Shown: positions 8,597 through 18,194, numbered from the stretch's first letter. The stretch is DNA of 64,000 nt from Lachnospiraceae bacterium UBA3273 (GCA_002362385.1 DEUB01000046.1:112620-176619); one strand, 5' to 3'. Made by a program: numbers and translations. The notes: generated by a model from the letters alone, not told the origin.

Positions 8597-9523
8597 TTAA
8601 ACCATATTCATTCCCCCGGGGACCGCCGGATCCCCCTGCTCTTTCTCCAAAGACCTTACAGGGTCCAAATGCTTTATGGGCCCCAATCCCTTTAAATCCA
8701 GCAAGATCAGAACAAGAGCCAGCGCACAGATCAACCCGACGCCCGGCACTATATTCCGTTCGGGAAGAAGCGTCTCCCACAGAATATCGACAAAGTTGGA
8801 GGAAAGGTTAACTGCTCCGTGTAAGAGCATACAAGCCCAGATGTTCCTGTATTTACCGTAAATATATCCTAAGATCAGTCCCAGGAAAAAGGCATAGGCG
8901 CCCTGTACAAGATTTGCATGGATAATGCCGAAGGCAAGGGCCTGGATACAGTTAGCCACCCAGAATTTGGCGCTTACCTTTCCCGCAAGCCTGAATATGA
9001 CGCCCCTGCATAAAAGCTCTTCTCCGATAGGGGCTAAAATAACGGTGGCAATAAACGTTATAACAGTCATTTCCGTAATTCCCGCAGTCTTCATCATTTC
9101 GAAATAGCCCTCTAACAGATCGGGGAAAAGCTCGCTGATCATTCCCAAAATCCCGCTGATGAACACCTGTAAAAAAGCCCCCAGGGCCACGATCATGGCA
9201 AGCTCTTTGATTCCCGGCTTTTCCGCTCCCGCCGGTCGTTTCTTTTTTCCGTAGGCAAAAAAATACCAGAGTCCGAATACAAAGACCCCGATGATCTGAT
9301 AGAATAAAACGATCCAGGACACATTGGACATATAGGCATCCTGCACAAGACTCATGAGCTGACCCTGGCTTAATCCTGCATCATGGTGTGTAAAAGCCGT
9401 CACAAAGGCAATGATGAACATGAATACCATAGCCGCTCCAAACTGCAGGATCAAGGAAAGAGCAGCAGGCAGAAGGGCTACGATGAACCAGCCCGCTTTT
9501 TTCCAGAAACTGTTTTGAGACAT
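8597..9523 (-). CDS. CPBP-family intramembrane metalloprotease
   Basis: This 308-residue multi-pass membrane protein has about eight hydrophobic segments. The CPBP/Abi (CAAX-like) motifs are present: EELLCRG with the catalytic Glu pair and Arg, FGIIHAN, and a downstream MLLHGAVN His motif. Family members process prenylated or small membrane proteins, or mature and protect against bacteriocins; the target here is unknown. The start has AGGAGG upstream. It appears monocistronic with its own terminator. Confidence 0.85.
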   Translation of the reverse strand: MSQNSFWKKAGWFIVALLPAALSLILQFGAAMVFMFIIAFVTAFTHHDAGLSQGQLMSLVQDAYMSNVSWIVLFYQIIGVFVFGLWYFFAYGKKKRPAGAEKPGIKELAMIVALGAFLQVFISGILGMISELFPDLLEGYFEMMKTAGITEMTVITFIATVILAPIGEELLCRGVIFRLAGKVSAKFWVANCIQALAFGIIHANLVQGAYAFFLGLILGYIYGKYRNIWACMLLHGAVNLSSNFVDILWETLLPERNIVPGVGLICALALVLILLDLKGLGPIKHLDPVRSLEKEQGDPAVPGGMNMV

Positions 9524-9659
9524 AAAAAATATCCTCCTCTACCGCACAATTCTATATTTTATGCATCTGAAAAACGAGCATATCGCTTTCTTTTCCCCAT
9601 GCAAATACGGTATTCACATTTTATCACATAAAAGCGCCTTTTTCCACTCTATAATATAC

Positions 9660-10814
9660 TTATTTATGATGTTCTAAGGGCAGGTACTGGCTGCAGATCC
9701 TGTTTTCCGGCTTTTCATCAAATAAGTACAGGACCGCCACAAATATCCATTCCAGGGGCTTCATAAAAAGATATACGATGTCGGCGCTCCACGGGTTTGT
9801 GATCCATTTTGATATGGGATAGCCGTAGGTGTCATAAAAATGCCTCACAGCCTTATGGAAACAGGGCGTGCGCTCTTCTAAAAGCTGCTCAAATGCGTTT
9901 GCCACGCACAACTGCCGGTTGACCACGATCCTGTTTCCCCTTCTTATGCCGTAACGTATGGGCTTTACCAATCCCCTATGGCCTCTTAAGGAAACCGTAC
10001 AGAGATAATGGGCCTCGTATTCTACAGGGGGCGGCGATACTTCTCCCGACAGGATCCAGTCGCTTGTCTGCGTAAACGCCCTGATCACACTGTCCGGCCT
10101 TTGGCCGAAGAGACACAAAATACAGATAACGATCCCGTAAAGGGGGATCATTGCAATAAAAGCGGCCCAATAAAGATTTGCTCCTTTACAGAGGAACCGG
10201 TTGCATCCGTTAAGGAAACCGCTTCCTTCATAACGGAGCTTTTCCTGCTCCTTTGCCTGCTGTCTGACAAAGCCTGCAAACATACGTCCCCCATGAATGA
10301 GAAATAAAACGGGAACAATGCATTCGCATAAAATGAATACAATATTTTCACTGATCACCTGCCCCGGAGATATATCGATGGGCCTTGCGCCGCACAAAAG
10401 CTGTATTAAAAACAGCACATTGACGATCACACCGCCGTAAAATCCCCCGATACAGAATACCTTTGCCAAAGGAGCCAAATGCCGCCCCGCATATTTTAAG
10501 ATAAGATAAGCCACAAAACCGATCATGGCAATGACCAAAAGCGTTAAGACATGTTCCCTGGACACCGGTTCGTGCACGGAGGAAAAATCCGCCGTTCCAT
10601 AACCCGCCATTTTGTAAATGGGCTGGCTGTATATAGGGGGATCCCACAGTATAAAGCACAGCCCCATATAGATAAATCCCACTCCAAATGCGATGATCTC
10701 AAAAATCAGGCTCTTCTGTTTTTTTAGTCCCAGGATCATATCTACAAGAACGAGAATGACCGGTGTGGCCAAAAGTACGAACACAAATATTCCGTTGGTA
10801 ATATCTGACATCAT
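9660..10814 (-). CDS. Polytopic membrane protein of unknown function
   Basis: This 384-residue protein has about seven hydrophobic segments in its first 240 residues. A conserved-looking soluble C-terminal part follows, containing GHRGLVKPIRYGIRRG, IVVNRQLCVANAFE and YDTYGYPISKW. I believe this resembles the uncharacterised DUF6688 group, from memory and not certain. It is the last gene of a transcript with a two-component system and ABC transporter, 23 bp after a permease gene, so it may help that transporter sense or resist its substrate. Confidence 0.6.
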   Translation of the reverse strand: MMSDITNGIFVFVLLATPVILVLVDMILGLKKQKSLIFEIIAFGVGFIYMGLCFILWDPPIYSQPIYKMAGYGTADFSSVHEPVSREHVLTLLVIAMIGFVAYLILKYAGRHLAPLAKVFCIGGFYGGVIVNVLFLIQLLCGARPIDISPGQVISENIVFILCECIVPVLFLIHGGRMFAGFVRQQAKEQEKLRYEGSGFLNGCNRFLCKGANLYWAAFIAMIPLYGIVICILCLFGQRPDSVIRAFTQTSDWILSGEVSPPPVEYEAHYLCTVSLRGHRGLVKPIRYGIRRGNRIVVNRQLCVANAFEQLLEERTPCFHKAVRHFYDTYGYPISKWITNPWSADIVYLFMKPLEWIFVAVLYLFDEKPENRICSQYLPLEHHK

Positions 10815-10837
10815 ATAAAATCCTCCCCGGCTCTTTT

Positions 10838-11500
10838 CTACTTATGAGAGCCTCCTTTATGATAACACAAAGAAAAGGATAGAGAGGTTGCAATCTTTCT
10901 TATAAAAACCGCACCGGCCATAAAAACCAGCCCTCCGAAAAAAAGATAGTGCTTTTCCGAAAAATGTCCCGCCTGCATGGAAAAAAGGTAGAAATTTCCA
11001 AGCTGCTTCCGCCCTCCGAAATTGATGACATAGTAGACTAAGGGAATCATATAGGCAAAGACCGCCTGATCAAAAAGGGCAAAAACAAACATTCCCATAC
11101 CTCCCAGGAACAGAGCGTTAGCCATGACCGTATAAAACATTTCCCCAAAATCAAAAACACAGTTTTCCCTTTTCAGCACGAAAAGGAACAGCCCGCCTAA
11201 GATCAGCAGAAACAAAAGCGCCCAAAGGATCCTTATCACATGAAGAAAGAACATGGGCGTCTGCTTGCTGGCCGTTAAATCCCTGATATCCTTATTCATA
11301 TCCGGTATAAATACAGGGATCAATAACACGATGCCAATCAAGGCCACATAGCCCTCCATTACCTTTGCCACCTGATATGCGTCCAGATTTTTCGTCCCGA
11401 TAAAAAGAGGGGCTGCAAGGCATAAAATCAGGCTGACCGTTAAATGTGGAAGGAGATTATATTTAAAATTAACTGCCGAGATTTTCAGAAACTTTTCCAT
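10838..11500 (-). CDS. ABC transporter membrane subunit (second permease)
   Basis: This 220-residue protein has six predicted membrane helices and no other recognisable domain. It overlaps the end of the larger permease gene by 32 bp and lies in the same transcript as the ATPase at 12710-13597, so it is best read as the second half of a heterodimeric ABC-2-type exporter. Sequence motifs alone would not identify it. Confidence 0.6.
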   Translation of the reverse strand: MEKFLKISAVNFKYNLLPHLTVSLILCLAAPLFIGTKNLDAYQVAKVMEGYVALIGIVLLIPVFIPDMNKDIRDLTASKQTPMFFLHVIRILWALLFLLILGGLFLFVLKRENCVFDFGEMFYTVMANALFLGGMGMFVFALFDQAVFAYMIPLVYYVINFGGRKQLGNFYLFSMQAGHFSEKHYLFFGGLVFMAGAVFIRKIATSLSFSLCYHKGGSHK

Positions 11501-12719
11501 TTTTTAAAACTCCTTTCCTCTTCAATTCATAGATCATCAAAGTAATTCCCAGGAGCAATAAAGCGAAAACCGTATACAATATCCTGTTTATGATAAGCTG
11601 GTCTAAAATATCCGAAAACAGCCCGTATTCTCCCAGGCTGTTAAACCGGGGAATCAGGTTCCACCCTGCATGCTTCAGACCGAAGGGGGTTAAGAAAATC
11701 GCCGCAAACCATACCGCCGCACCGACCAAAACCGCTAAAAATCCCTCCGTCAGCTCCGTGACCGCATAAGAAAACGCCGTAACAAACAAAACGGTAGGAA
11801 GAAGCCACCCTATGGCATACTTTAAAAACGCAAGATAATCGACTCCTACACCCGCCGCCCTGGCAACATATACAGCCTTCGACAAAGGCAGAAGGGAAAG
11901 CGGCAGGACCGGCAGCAAGATCATAATAACGATGGCCAGATATCTTGAGCATACGACGGTGGCAGAACCGGCCCTCTTTGCATAAACGACCTCCTTTACC
12001 CGGCTTCTCTTATCCTTTAATACTCTGGCGGTGCCAAAGAAAACAGGCAGAAGTCCTAAGATGATACCGATATAATCGCAGAATATCCTGGCATAAGCCC
12101 CGCTTACCTTATCCTTATATAAAACATCTTCATATTCCGAAAGAGCCTGCTCATAGGTCATCTTTACCTCTGCATGCCCCTTAAGCCTTTCCTTCCCGTA
12201 GTCGCTGCCCCGGCCTATAATGCCCGCGACCTCCTCCATGATCTCTTCAAACTCCCCGTAAGTGATCTCAGGATCCGTTACAACGGGCCAGGGTATCTTT
12301 TCTTCTACCGTCTGTCTGCCGAAATCGTCATACTCCACGGAATATCCTTCTTCATATTCATCCACCGCCTTTTCCCATTCTTCCCTGCTCATTTTACAAA
12401 GCCTTTCAATACATGCCGCAACTTCATCCCGCTCTTCCTCGGACAGGGTTATCTCCTTGTAAAAGCCTACCGGATAAGTGGCAAAGGGCCTTTCACTTAC
12501 AAAGTCGATGACAAGATCCTTTAACGTACTGTCCATGATGATCCTTTCATCATCCGAATAAGTATATCCGTAATCGGCCGCTCCCGGCTCCGGCCGGCTT
12601 ATGAGCATCCCGCTTTCCATCTGTGAAACATAAAATACTACCAGGATGATCACATAGGCATAAAAAATAATGCTCTTCATCCACATGGAACATTCCTTTT
12701 TGATCAGGCTTATAAGCAT
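11469..12719 (-). CDS. ABC-2-type transporter permease
   Basis: This 416-residue protein starts with a membrane helix at about 13-32. A large extracytoplasmic domain of about 170 residues rich in Glu and Tyr follows, then five to six C-terminal helices. This topology fits ABC-2/NatB-like permeases. It overlaps the ATPase gene by 10 bp and the next permease by 32 bp. The exported compound is unknown; a dedicated kinase and regulator upstream suggest an antimicrobial or envelope-stress role. Confidence 0.75.
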   Translation of the reverse strand: MLISLIKKECSMWMKSIIFYAYVIILVVFYVSQMESGMLISRPEPGAADYGYTYSDDERIIMDSTLKDLVIDFVSERPFATYPVGFYKEITLSEEERDEVAACIERLCKMSREEWEKAVDEYEEGYSVEYDDFGRQTVEEKIPWPVVTDPEITYGEFEEIMEEVAGIIGRGSDYGKERLKGHAEVKMTYEQALSEYEDVLYKDKVSGAYARIFCDYIGIILGLLPVFFGTARVLKDKRSRVKEVVYAKRAGSATVVCSRYLAIVIMILLPVLPLSLLPLSKAVYVARAAGVGVDYLAFLKYAIGWLLPTVLFVTAFSYAVTELTEGFLAVLVGAAVWFAAIFLTPFGLKHAGWNLIPRFNSLGEYGLFSDILDQLIINRILYTVFALLLLGITLMIYELKRKGVLKNGKVSENLGS

Positions 12720-13597
12720 ATTGTCTCCCCGCCTTTCTCATTCATCACATATAAATAAGCGTCCTCCACATTGGGATCACAGTTTTTAGCCCCTTCAAAG
12801 GGTCTTTCCTCCGATACGAACCTCACATCCACCATACTGCCCTTTGTCAGCATTCCGGTAACAATATAATCCTTTTTCAGCTTTTCCAGCTCCATGCGGG
12901 AAACCTCGGCAGTATAGATCTTTCCTGCGCTCATTGCGAGCAGCTCCTCCACCGTTCCCACAAATTTCAGGCTTCCTTCATCCAGGATGGCGATGTTTTC
13001 ACAGGTTGCCTCCACATCCCCTACAATATGGGTGGACAAAATAACGATCCTCTCCTCTGCGATCTCACAAAGGAGATTGCGGAAGCGCACCCGCTCCTCC
13101 GGATCCAGCCCTGCCGTGGGTTCATCCACGATCAGCACCTTAGGGTCGTTTAAAATGGCCTGGGCAATTCCCAGCCTCCTTTTCATTCCCCCGGACATGG
13201 CCTTTACCTTAGTCCGGTAATTATTGGAAAGATTGACCTTTTCCAAAAGCACGGGAATCCTTTCCATTCTTTCCTTTTTGGACATTCCCGACAAAGTGCC
13301 CAGATAATCCATGGCCTCATAGACCCCCATATTTCCATACATGGAAAAATCCTGGGGGAGGTATCCCGTCATACTGCGGATCTTAACGCTGTTTTTCACA
13401 TCCACGCCGCATACGCTTACCTTTCCCTCATCCGCCTTTAAAAGAGTGGCAAGGATCTTCATAAGCGTTGTCTTTCCTGCCCCATTCCTTCCCAAAAGCC
13501 CGAACATTCCTGTCGGGATGGTCATCGTCACATCCTTAAGAGCTTGTTTTCTCCCGTAATATTTGCAAACTCCTTCCAGTCTGATCTCTGTTTCCAT
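12710..13597 (-). CDS. ABC transporter ATP-binding protein
   Basis: This 295-residue protein has a Walker A motif in GLLGRNGAGKTTLMK, a Q-loop (GYLPQDFS), the signature MSGGMKRRLGIAQA, Walker B VLIVDEPTAGLDP and an H-loop (STHIVGD). The C-terminal 70 residues are typical of ABC-2-type exporters. It couples ATP hydrolysis to export through the two permeases that follow. It lies 155 bp after the histidine kinase gene; that gap shows no hairpin. Confidence 0.9.
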   Translation of the reverse strand: METEIRLEGVCKYYGRKQALKDVTMTIPTGMFGLLGRNGAGKTTLMKILATLLKADEGKVSVCGVDVKNSVKIRSMTGYLPQDFSMYGNMGVYEAMDYLGTLSGMSKKERMERIPVLLEKVNLSNNYRTKVKAMSGGMKRRLGIAQAILNDPKVLIVDEPTAGLDPEERVRFRNLLCEIAEERIVILSTHIVGDVEATCENIAILDEGSLKFVGTVEELLAMSAGKIYTAEVSRMELEKLKKDYIVTGMLTKGSMVDVRFVSEERPFEGAKNCDPNVEDAYLYVMNEKGGETICL

Positions 13598-13752
13598 CTA
13601 TTCAAAAGCTCCTTTCTTTTCCGGACCCTCAGCTGCCGCTGTATTTTTTGTCCTTCCAAAAGCATCATATTTCTTAATTCCCTATTCTTTCCCTATAACC
13701 TGTGTCCGCCGGTAACTACTTTCACAATTCGGGAATTTGTCCGTAACCGCTT

Positions 13753-14925
13753 TTATCCGTCCACTTCAAATATGGCGCAGACGATCGCCCCTCCGTGGAT
13801 GGAATTGGTTATCTCCAATCCCCCGCCATGCTTTGCGCAAAGGGTCTTGCAGATAGTCAGTCCCATTCCGAAATGCTCATCATCCGTGGTAAAATAAGGG
13901 CGCATGGCCCTTTCCTGCACTTCCTTTGAAAAGCCCAGCCCGTCATCCTTTACATATATTTCCAGCTTTCCTTCACATATATTTCCGTAAAGCTCCAGCT
14001 TTTTTCCCGCATGCCTTAAGCCGTTGGCAAACAAATTGTCCGCCACCTCCTCTATCAGATGGAGGTCACAATGCAAAAGCTGCTCCCCATCCCCGTCATA
14101 AGCGGTTAAAATCTCCATTCCTTCCTTTGCCATCCCTTTTAGATTGGCACAAAGCCTGCCCATGACTTCTTTCATGGCCGCTTCTTTTTTTTCCACCCTG
14201 TATTCATCTATGGAATGGATCTCTTTCATGGTACCGGAAAACCGCTCCAGCCTGTCCGCCTGTCTGTCGATCATCTTAAGGGTCTCCAGAAGTTTTTCAC
14301 TTGAAACCCTGCCTTCCGGGTAAAATTTTAACAGCATCTGGCTGTATCCCTTCATTACCGTCACGGGCGTCCTGATATCATGAGCAAAGGCGGCGTTCAA
14401 TTCTCTCTGCTTTTCTAAAAGCCCCCTCATTTCTTTCCGGCTTTTAATCAGCTGCAGCCTCATGCGGTTAAATGCGTTGCATATTTCTTCCATCTCATCC
14501 CCGCTGAAATAGCTGCAGTCAAAACTCAGATCATCCCCTGCAATATGCTTTATTTCCAGCTTCAAAATTTCCAGGGGCGCTTCCAGCTTCTTTTTGTAAT
14601 AGATCCAGCTGATAAATACGATCCCTGAGACGATACAGAAAAGAACGGCCAGCATCTGTATCATATCCAAAACGGCAAGCTGTCTAAAAACTTCCGTGGG
14701 AAAGCTGGTGCTTTCCAGGGTATAAACCGTATGGAAGGCCATTACCATCTGCCTTTCCGTGATCCCGTTCGAATTGCGTATCATTTCCGCCCAGCTGTCA
14801 ATATAATTGGTAATCAGGACGCAGGCTATGATGGTTCCCACGATTCCCTCCATGATATACATTGCCAGAGTCACTTTAAGGCTTCTTCTTTTCAATTTTT
14901 CTTTACACTTTTTTATAATACCCAT
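13753..14925 (-). CDS. Membrane sensor histidine kinase with HAMP domain
   Basis: This 390-residue protein has two membrane helices, at about residues 13-38 and 88-112, with an extracytoplasmic loop of about 50 residues between them. A HAMP domain, the H-box FAHDIRTPVTVMKGY and a HATPase domain (DNLFANGLRHAGK, DDGLGF, FGMGLTICK) follow. ATG 14925 is preferred over 14943 because TGGGGT precedes it. It overlaps the regulator gene by 13 bp. The small sensing loop suits detection within or near the membrane, as for peptide-antibiotic sensors. Confidence 0.88.
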   Translation of the reverse strand: MGIIKKCKEKLKRRSLKVTLAMYIMEGIVGTIIACVLITNYIDSWAEMIRNSNGITERQMVMAFHTVYTLESTSFPTEVFRQLAVLDMIQMLAVLFCIVSGIVFISWIYYKKKLEAPLEILKLEIKHIAGDDLSFDCSYFSGDEMEEICNAFNRMRLQLIKSRKEMRGLLEKQRELNAAFAHDIRTPVTVMKGYSQMLLKFYPEGRVSSEKLLETLKMIDRQADRLERFSGTMKEIHSIDEYRVEKKEAAMKEVMGRLCANLKGMAKEGMEILTAYDGDGEQLLHCDLHLIEEVADNLFANGLRHAGKKLELYGNICEGKLEIYVKDDGLGFSKEVQERAMRPYFTTDDEHFGMGLTICKTLCAKHGGGLEITNSIHGGAIVCAIFEVDG

Positions 14926-15587
14926 CGATACCCCACACCCCATACTGTTTCGATCACATTTACATCCGATTCCCTTGCAAATTTACTCCTGATCCTTCTG
15001 ATATGCTCCGTAATGATAGCGCTGTCCCCGTCCTTGTCAAAGCCCCAAAGCCGTTCGTAAATGGTTTCCTTATCAAAGATCCTGCCCTTATTGCTGCACA
15101 GAAATTCTATGATATCAAACTCCGTCCTTGTAAAGACAATTTCTTTTTCCCCGGCAAATACCTTACGGTCATAAAGATTAATAAGAAATTCCCCTGCGGT
15201 TTTCAACTGCTTTTTATCCCTTCCCCGCTCCTCTCTCCGAAGATGGGCGGCCACCCTTGCCAAAAGTTCATCCATGCTGAAAGGCTTCATAATATAATCG
15301 TCCCCGCCTGCCATCAGTCCATTTACCCGGTCCTGCTCCTCTATCTTTGCCGTCAGAAAAACAATGGGCACGTTGACCTGGTTCCGGATCCTTTTACATA
15401 CCGTAATGCCGTCCATTTCCGGCATATTGATATCCAATAAGATCAGATCGGGATTTCCCTTTAAAGCTTCCAGGGTTTCCACTCCCGTATGGGCGGTCTC
15501 CACCAGATAGCCCGACATCTCAAAAAAATCCTTCAGCATGGCACAGATATCCGGATCGTCATCCGCTATTAATAACCGGTACTGCAT
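14913..15587 (-). CDS. OmpR-family response regulator
   Basis: This 224-residue protein has a receiver with IADDDPD, phospho-acceptor Asp in LILLDINMPEMDG, switch Thr in FLTAK and Lys in IMKPFS. A Trans_reg_C winged helix ends in NVIETVWGVGYRWVL. I chose ATG 15587 over an upstream in-frame start because the receiver begins there and AGAGAGGA lies just upstream. It is the first gene of a six-gene transcript (regulator, kinase, ATPase, two permeases, membrane protein) and probably controls it. Confidence 0.9.
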   Translation of the reverse strand: MQYRLLIADDDPDICAMLKDFFEMSGYLVETAHTGVETLEALKGNPDLILLDINMPEMDGITVCKRIRNQVNVPIVFLTAKIEEQDRVNGLMAGGDDYIMKPFSMDELLARVAAHLRREERGRDKKQLKTAGEFLINLYDRKVFAGEKEIVFTRTEFDIIEFLCSNKGRIFDKETIYERLWGFDKDGDSAIITEHIRRIRSKFARESDVNVIETVWGVGYRWVL

Positions 15588-15773
15588 CCTGTCACATCCT
15601 CTCTCTTTACAATTGCAAGCCCCTAAACAAACAGTCTGCAATTGTTTTTTATCCCATTTTATAGGATTGCATAAAATTCTCTATAAAATCCCTACGACCG
15701 GTCAGCCGCCGGACAGATATGCAGGCCATATCCGTTTGGTCCGATCCCTACCCGTCTCAATTCCTGCGCACAA

Positions 15774-15806
15774 TAAAAAAACGGAAGAAACCTTACGTCT
15801 CTCCCG
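15774..15806 (-). terminator. Terminator of mscL
   Basis: A 10-bp stem (CGGGAGAGAC with GTTTCTTCCG on the minus strand) and a 5-nt loop are followed by seven T. It lies 40 bp beyond the mscL stop. The rest of the 15588-15846 gap contains the upstream region of the response regulator and nothing else I can identify. Confidence 0.8.
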
Positions 15807-15846
15807 CTTTATCATACTTAAACCGCTTTTTCTGCCTCCGCTCCGC

Positions 15847-16245
15847 CTATTCGTCTGCAAGCTCCGAAGTGCAGTGGGGGCATCTTGTCGCTTTTATGGA
15901 AATCTCACTCTGGCAGAAAGGACAGGTCTTTGTAGTCTTCTCCTTTACCTCTTCCTTGTGCCCCATGCTTGTTATCTTATTGATAATCTTGATCAGGCAG
16001 AACAGGATAAATGCCATGATGATGAAATTGATCACTGCCGATAAAAAAGCCGAACCGAAACCTGCAATATCGGACCACGAATATCTGGCATGGCCGGTTA
16101 TGACATTCAGGATCGGATTAATGAAATTATCCGTCAGGGAAGTGACGATCCCGGAAAATGCGCCGCCGATAATGACGCCGACCGCCATATCCATAACATT
16201 TCCCCTTAATGCAAAGGCCTTAAATTCCTCAATGAACTTTTTCAT
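15847..16245 (-). CDS. mscL: Large-conductance mechanosensitive channel with C-terminal zinc ribbon
   Basis: This 132-residue protein opens under membrane tension to release solutes. The N-terminal helix and first membrane segment (FALRGNVMDMAVGVIIGGAF) are diagnostic, and the second membrane segment is at about 70-92. The C-terminus carries two Cys pairs, CPFC and CPHC, spaced like a zinc ribbon in place of the usual helical bundle. The gene has its own strong terminator and looks monocistronic. Confidence 0.93.
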   Translation of the reverse strand: MKKFIEEFKAFALRGNVMDMAVGVIIGGAFSGIVTSLTDNFINPILNVITGHARYSWSDIAGFGSAFLSAVINFIIMAFILFCLIKIINKITSMGHKEEVKEKTTKTCPFCQSEISIKATRCPHCTSELADE

Positions 16246-16302
16246 GCGGTATCTCCCTCTCTTTATCCGTCTTACGATCTTTTTTCATTGTAACTGGTTT
16301 CT

Positions 16303-17154
16303 TTATAATAAATCTTCCAGCTTAAGCTCTTCAGAAGCCTTTTTTTCGCCCGCATGGTTCATTTCATAAACGGCTTCCGATATGGTATTGATATCATTGC
16401 CGATCTGCTCATAAATTTCCCCGCTCTGCTTGGACAAATCGCTTTGCTGCTTTGCCAAAATGCTGAAGGAAGCGCCTGCCGTTCCCAGCCTTGCCGCTTC
16501 AATGGCGGAGTTCAATGCGAGGATCCCCTCTTTGGATGCAATCTTGGTAAGCTTCTTGGAATTATCCTCGATCCTGTTGATAACGCCGTTTATTCTGTCC
16601 AGATTCTCTGCGTAGATCTTCATTTTGTCCTTCTCATTGTAGTCCAGATATCTCTGGTTCACAAAAGTATCGATTACCATGCCGAGCAGGTCCGCACAGG
16701 CCCTGATCCTTGCTTCAGGCATGGCGGGCACGCGGTATAACGCTTCCAGATAGGCGTCGGGATCCACCCCGATCTCCTTTGCTATTTTGCGGAATTCCTC
16801 TTCGTCCACAGGCTGGTCGCTGGGAAGCGCCTGTCCTCCTATAGCGGTCATGACTACCTCTCCCGTCTCATGTATGGCGATGGGATAGGCAAAATCCATA
16901 AGGCCTGCATGACATTTATAGCATCCTTTTTCCAGACAGGCTTTTTTAAGTCCGTTCTGGTCCGTATCCACACATCTCCTTAAGCCTTCCTGGCTTCCAC
17001 GGGTCAATTTAATGCAAAAATCCGTAAAATTGTAATCGCCGGTTATGTACTCGCCCTGGGCGTCGGTAAAAATTGCCGCCAGCCCTGTCGCATTGGCCCA
17101 TGCCGCCTGAATCGCTTCCAGCTCTTCCAAATCCACAAATTCTCTAATATCCAT
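16303..17154 (-). CDS. PocR-domain sensor with short chemoreceptor-like helix
   Basis: This 283-residue protein has residues about 5-165 matching the PocR ligand-binding domain, including a Cys cluster (ACLEKGCYKCHAGL) that may bind metal or a cobalamin- or hydrocarbon-like ligand. Residues about 185-260 form a coiled coil resembling the chemoreceptor signalling tip (EGILALNSAIEAARLG). There is no membrane segment, so it is a soluble receptor. The signalling helix is shorter than in a full chemoreceptor. It may feed a chemotaxis array elsewhere or act alone. Confidence 0.75.
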   Translation of the reverse strand: MDIREFVDLEELEAIQAAWANATGLAAIFTDAQGEYITGDYNFTDFCIKLTRGSQEGLRRCVDTDQNGLKKACLEKGCYKCHAGLMDFAYPIAIHETGEVVMTAIGGQALPSDQPVDEEEFRKIAKEIGVDPDAYLEALYRVPAMPEARIRACADLLGMVIDTFVNQRYLDYNEKDKMKIYAENLDRINGVINRIEDNSKKLTKIASKEGILALNSAIEAARLGTAGASFSILAKQQSDLSKQSGEIYEQIGNDINTISEAVYEMNHAGEKKASEELKLEDLL

Positions 17155-17237
17155 AGTTTTCTCCCCTCATGCCTGTTTTATATTTTTCTTTCTGATTCAT
17201 TTCACGAAAATCTGCCTGATACAGATATACCTTATTA

Positions 17238-17266
17238 ATTTTACAATATTTTTTTGATTTTTACAA
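17238..17266 (-). promoter_or_regulatory. Promoter of the PocR-domain sensor gene
   Basis: The minus strand shows TTGTAA at 17261-17266, a 17-bp spacer and TAAAAT at 17238-17243, placed about 85 bp before the start codon. It is the only good sigma-A-like pair in the 17155-17318 gap. Confidence 0.5.
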
Positions 17267-17318
17267 CATACAGGAAAGCTATTTGCATATTATTTTTTAT
17301 GCATTATTTTCATACCGC

Positions 17319-18194
17319 TTATTGACAGATGTCTTTATAGCACTCCGGCCTTCTGTCCCGGAACAGCCCCCATTCAAGCCGCTCTTTAGCAAGCTTTTCC
17401 AGGTCATAAACGGCCGTCAGGATCTCTTCTTTATCCCTGGATGCGCTTTTTATTACCTCTCCCGTGCCGTCCGTCATAAAGGAAGAACCGTAAAAGGTCA
17501 GGGATGAAGACTGTCCTCCGTTTTCCTCACAGGGTTCTACATCTTCCCTTCCGATGCGGTTTGCCGCAATGACCGGTATGCCGTTTGCCGCCGCATGTCC
17601 CTTCATGGTACGCCTCCAGTAAGCGCTGCTGTCCTTTTCCAAAACAGGCTCGCTTCCGATCGCCGTAGGATAAAGCAAAAGCTCCGCTCCCTTTAAGGCA
17701 AGGATCCTGGCTGTTTCGGGGAACCACTGGTCCCAGCAGATCCCGATACCGATCCTGCCGTATCCCGTATCCCATACCAAAAAACCCGTATCTCCGGGAG
17801 AAAAATAAAATTTTTCCTGATAATAATGGTCATCGGGAATATGGGTCTTCCTGTATACTCCAAGAAGCGTGCCGTCCCTGTCAATAACGGCAACGGAATT
17901 GTAAAGCCTGTTTTTGTCCCTTTCATAAAAGCTGACAGGAATCACAAGGGACAGTTCCTTTGCTGTCTCCATAAAATGTCTGACTGCCGGATTTTCCGTA
18001 ACAGGAAGGGCATAATCATAGTATTCATAGCGCCGTTCCTGGCAAAAATAGGGCCGCTCGAACAATTCCGGCAGCAATATGATATTCGCCCCTTCTTCCG
18101 CCGCCTGCCGCACCATCTTATCGGCCTTTGCAATATTTTCCTCTACGGTCTTTCCCATCTGCATCTGAATTGCAGCTACCGTTACCTCTCGCAT
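17319..18194 (-). CDS. aguB: N-carbamoylputrescine amidase
   Basis: This 291-residue nitrilase-superfamily enzyme hydrolyses N-carbamoylputrescine to putrescine, CO2 and ammonia. The Glu-Lys-Cys triad is visible in LLPELFERPYF, YRKTHIPDDHYYQEKFYF and GICWDQWFPE. It is the last gene of the polyamine operon, 42 bp after agmatine deiminase, which makes its substrate. The start ATG 18194 has AAAGGAG upstream. No clear terminator follows. Confidence 0.93.
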   Translation of the reverse strand: MREVTVAAIQMQMGKTVEENIAKADKMVRQAAEEGANIILLPELFERPYFCQERRYEYYDYALPVTENPAVRHFMETAKELSLVIPVSFYERDKNRLYNSVAVIDRDGTLLGVYRKTHIPDDHYYQEKFYFSPGDTGFLVWDTGYGRIGIGICWDQWFPETARILALKGAELLLYPTAIGSEPVLEKDSSAYWRRTMKGHAAANGIPVIAANRIGREDVEPCEENGGQSSSLTFYGSSFMTDGTGEVIKSASRDKEEILTAVYDLEKLAKERLEWGLFRDRRPECYKDICQ

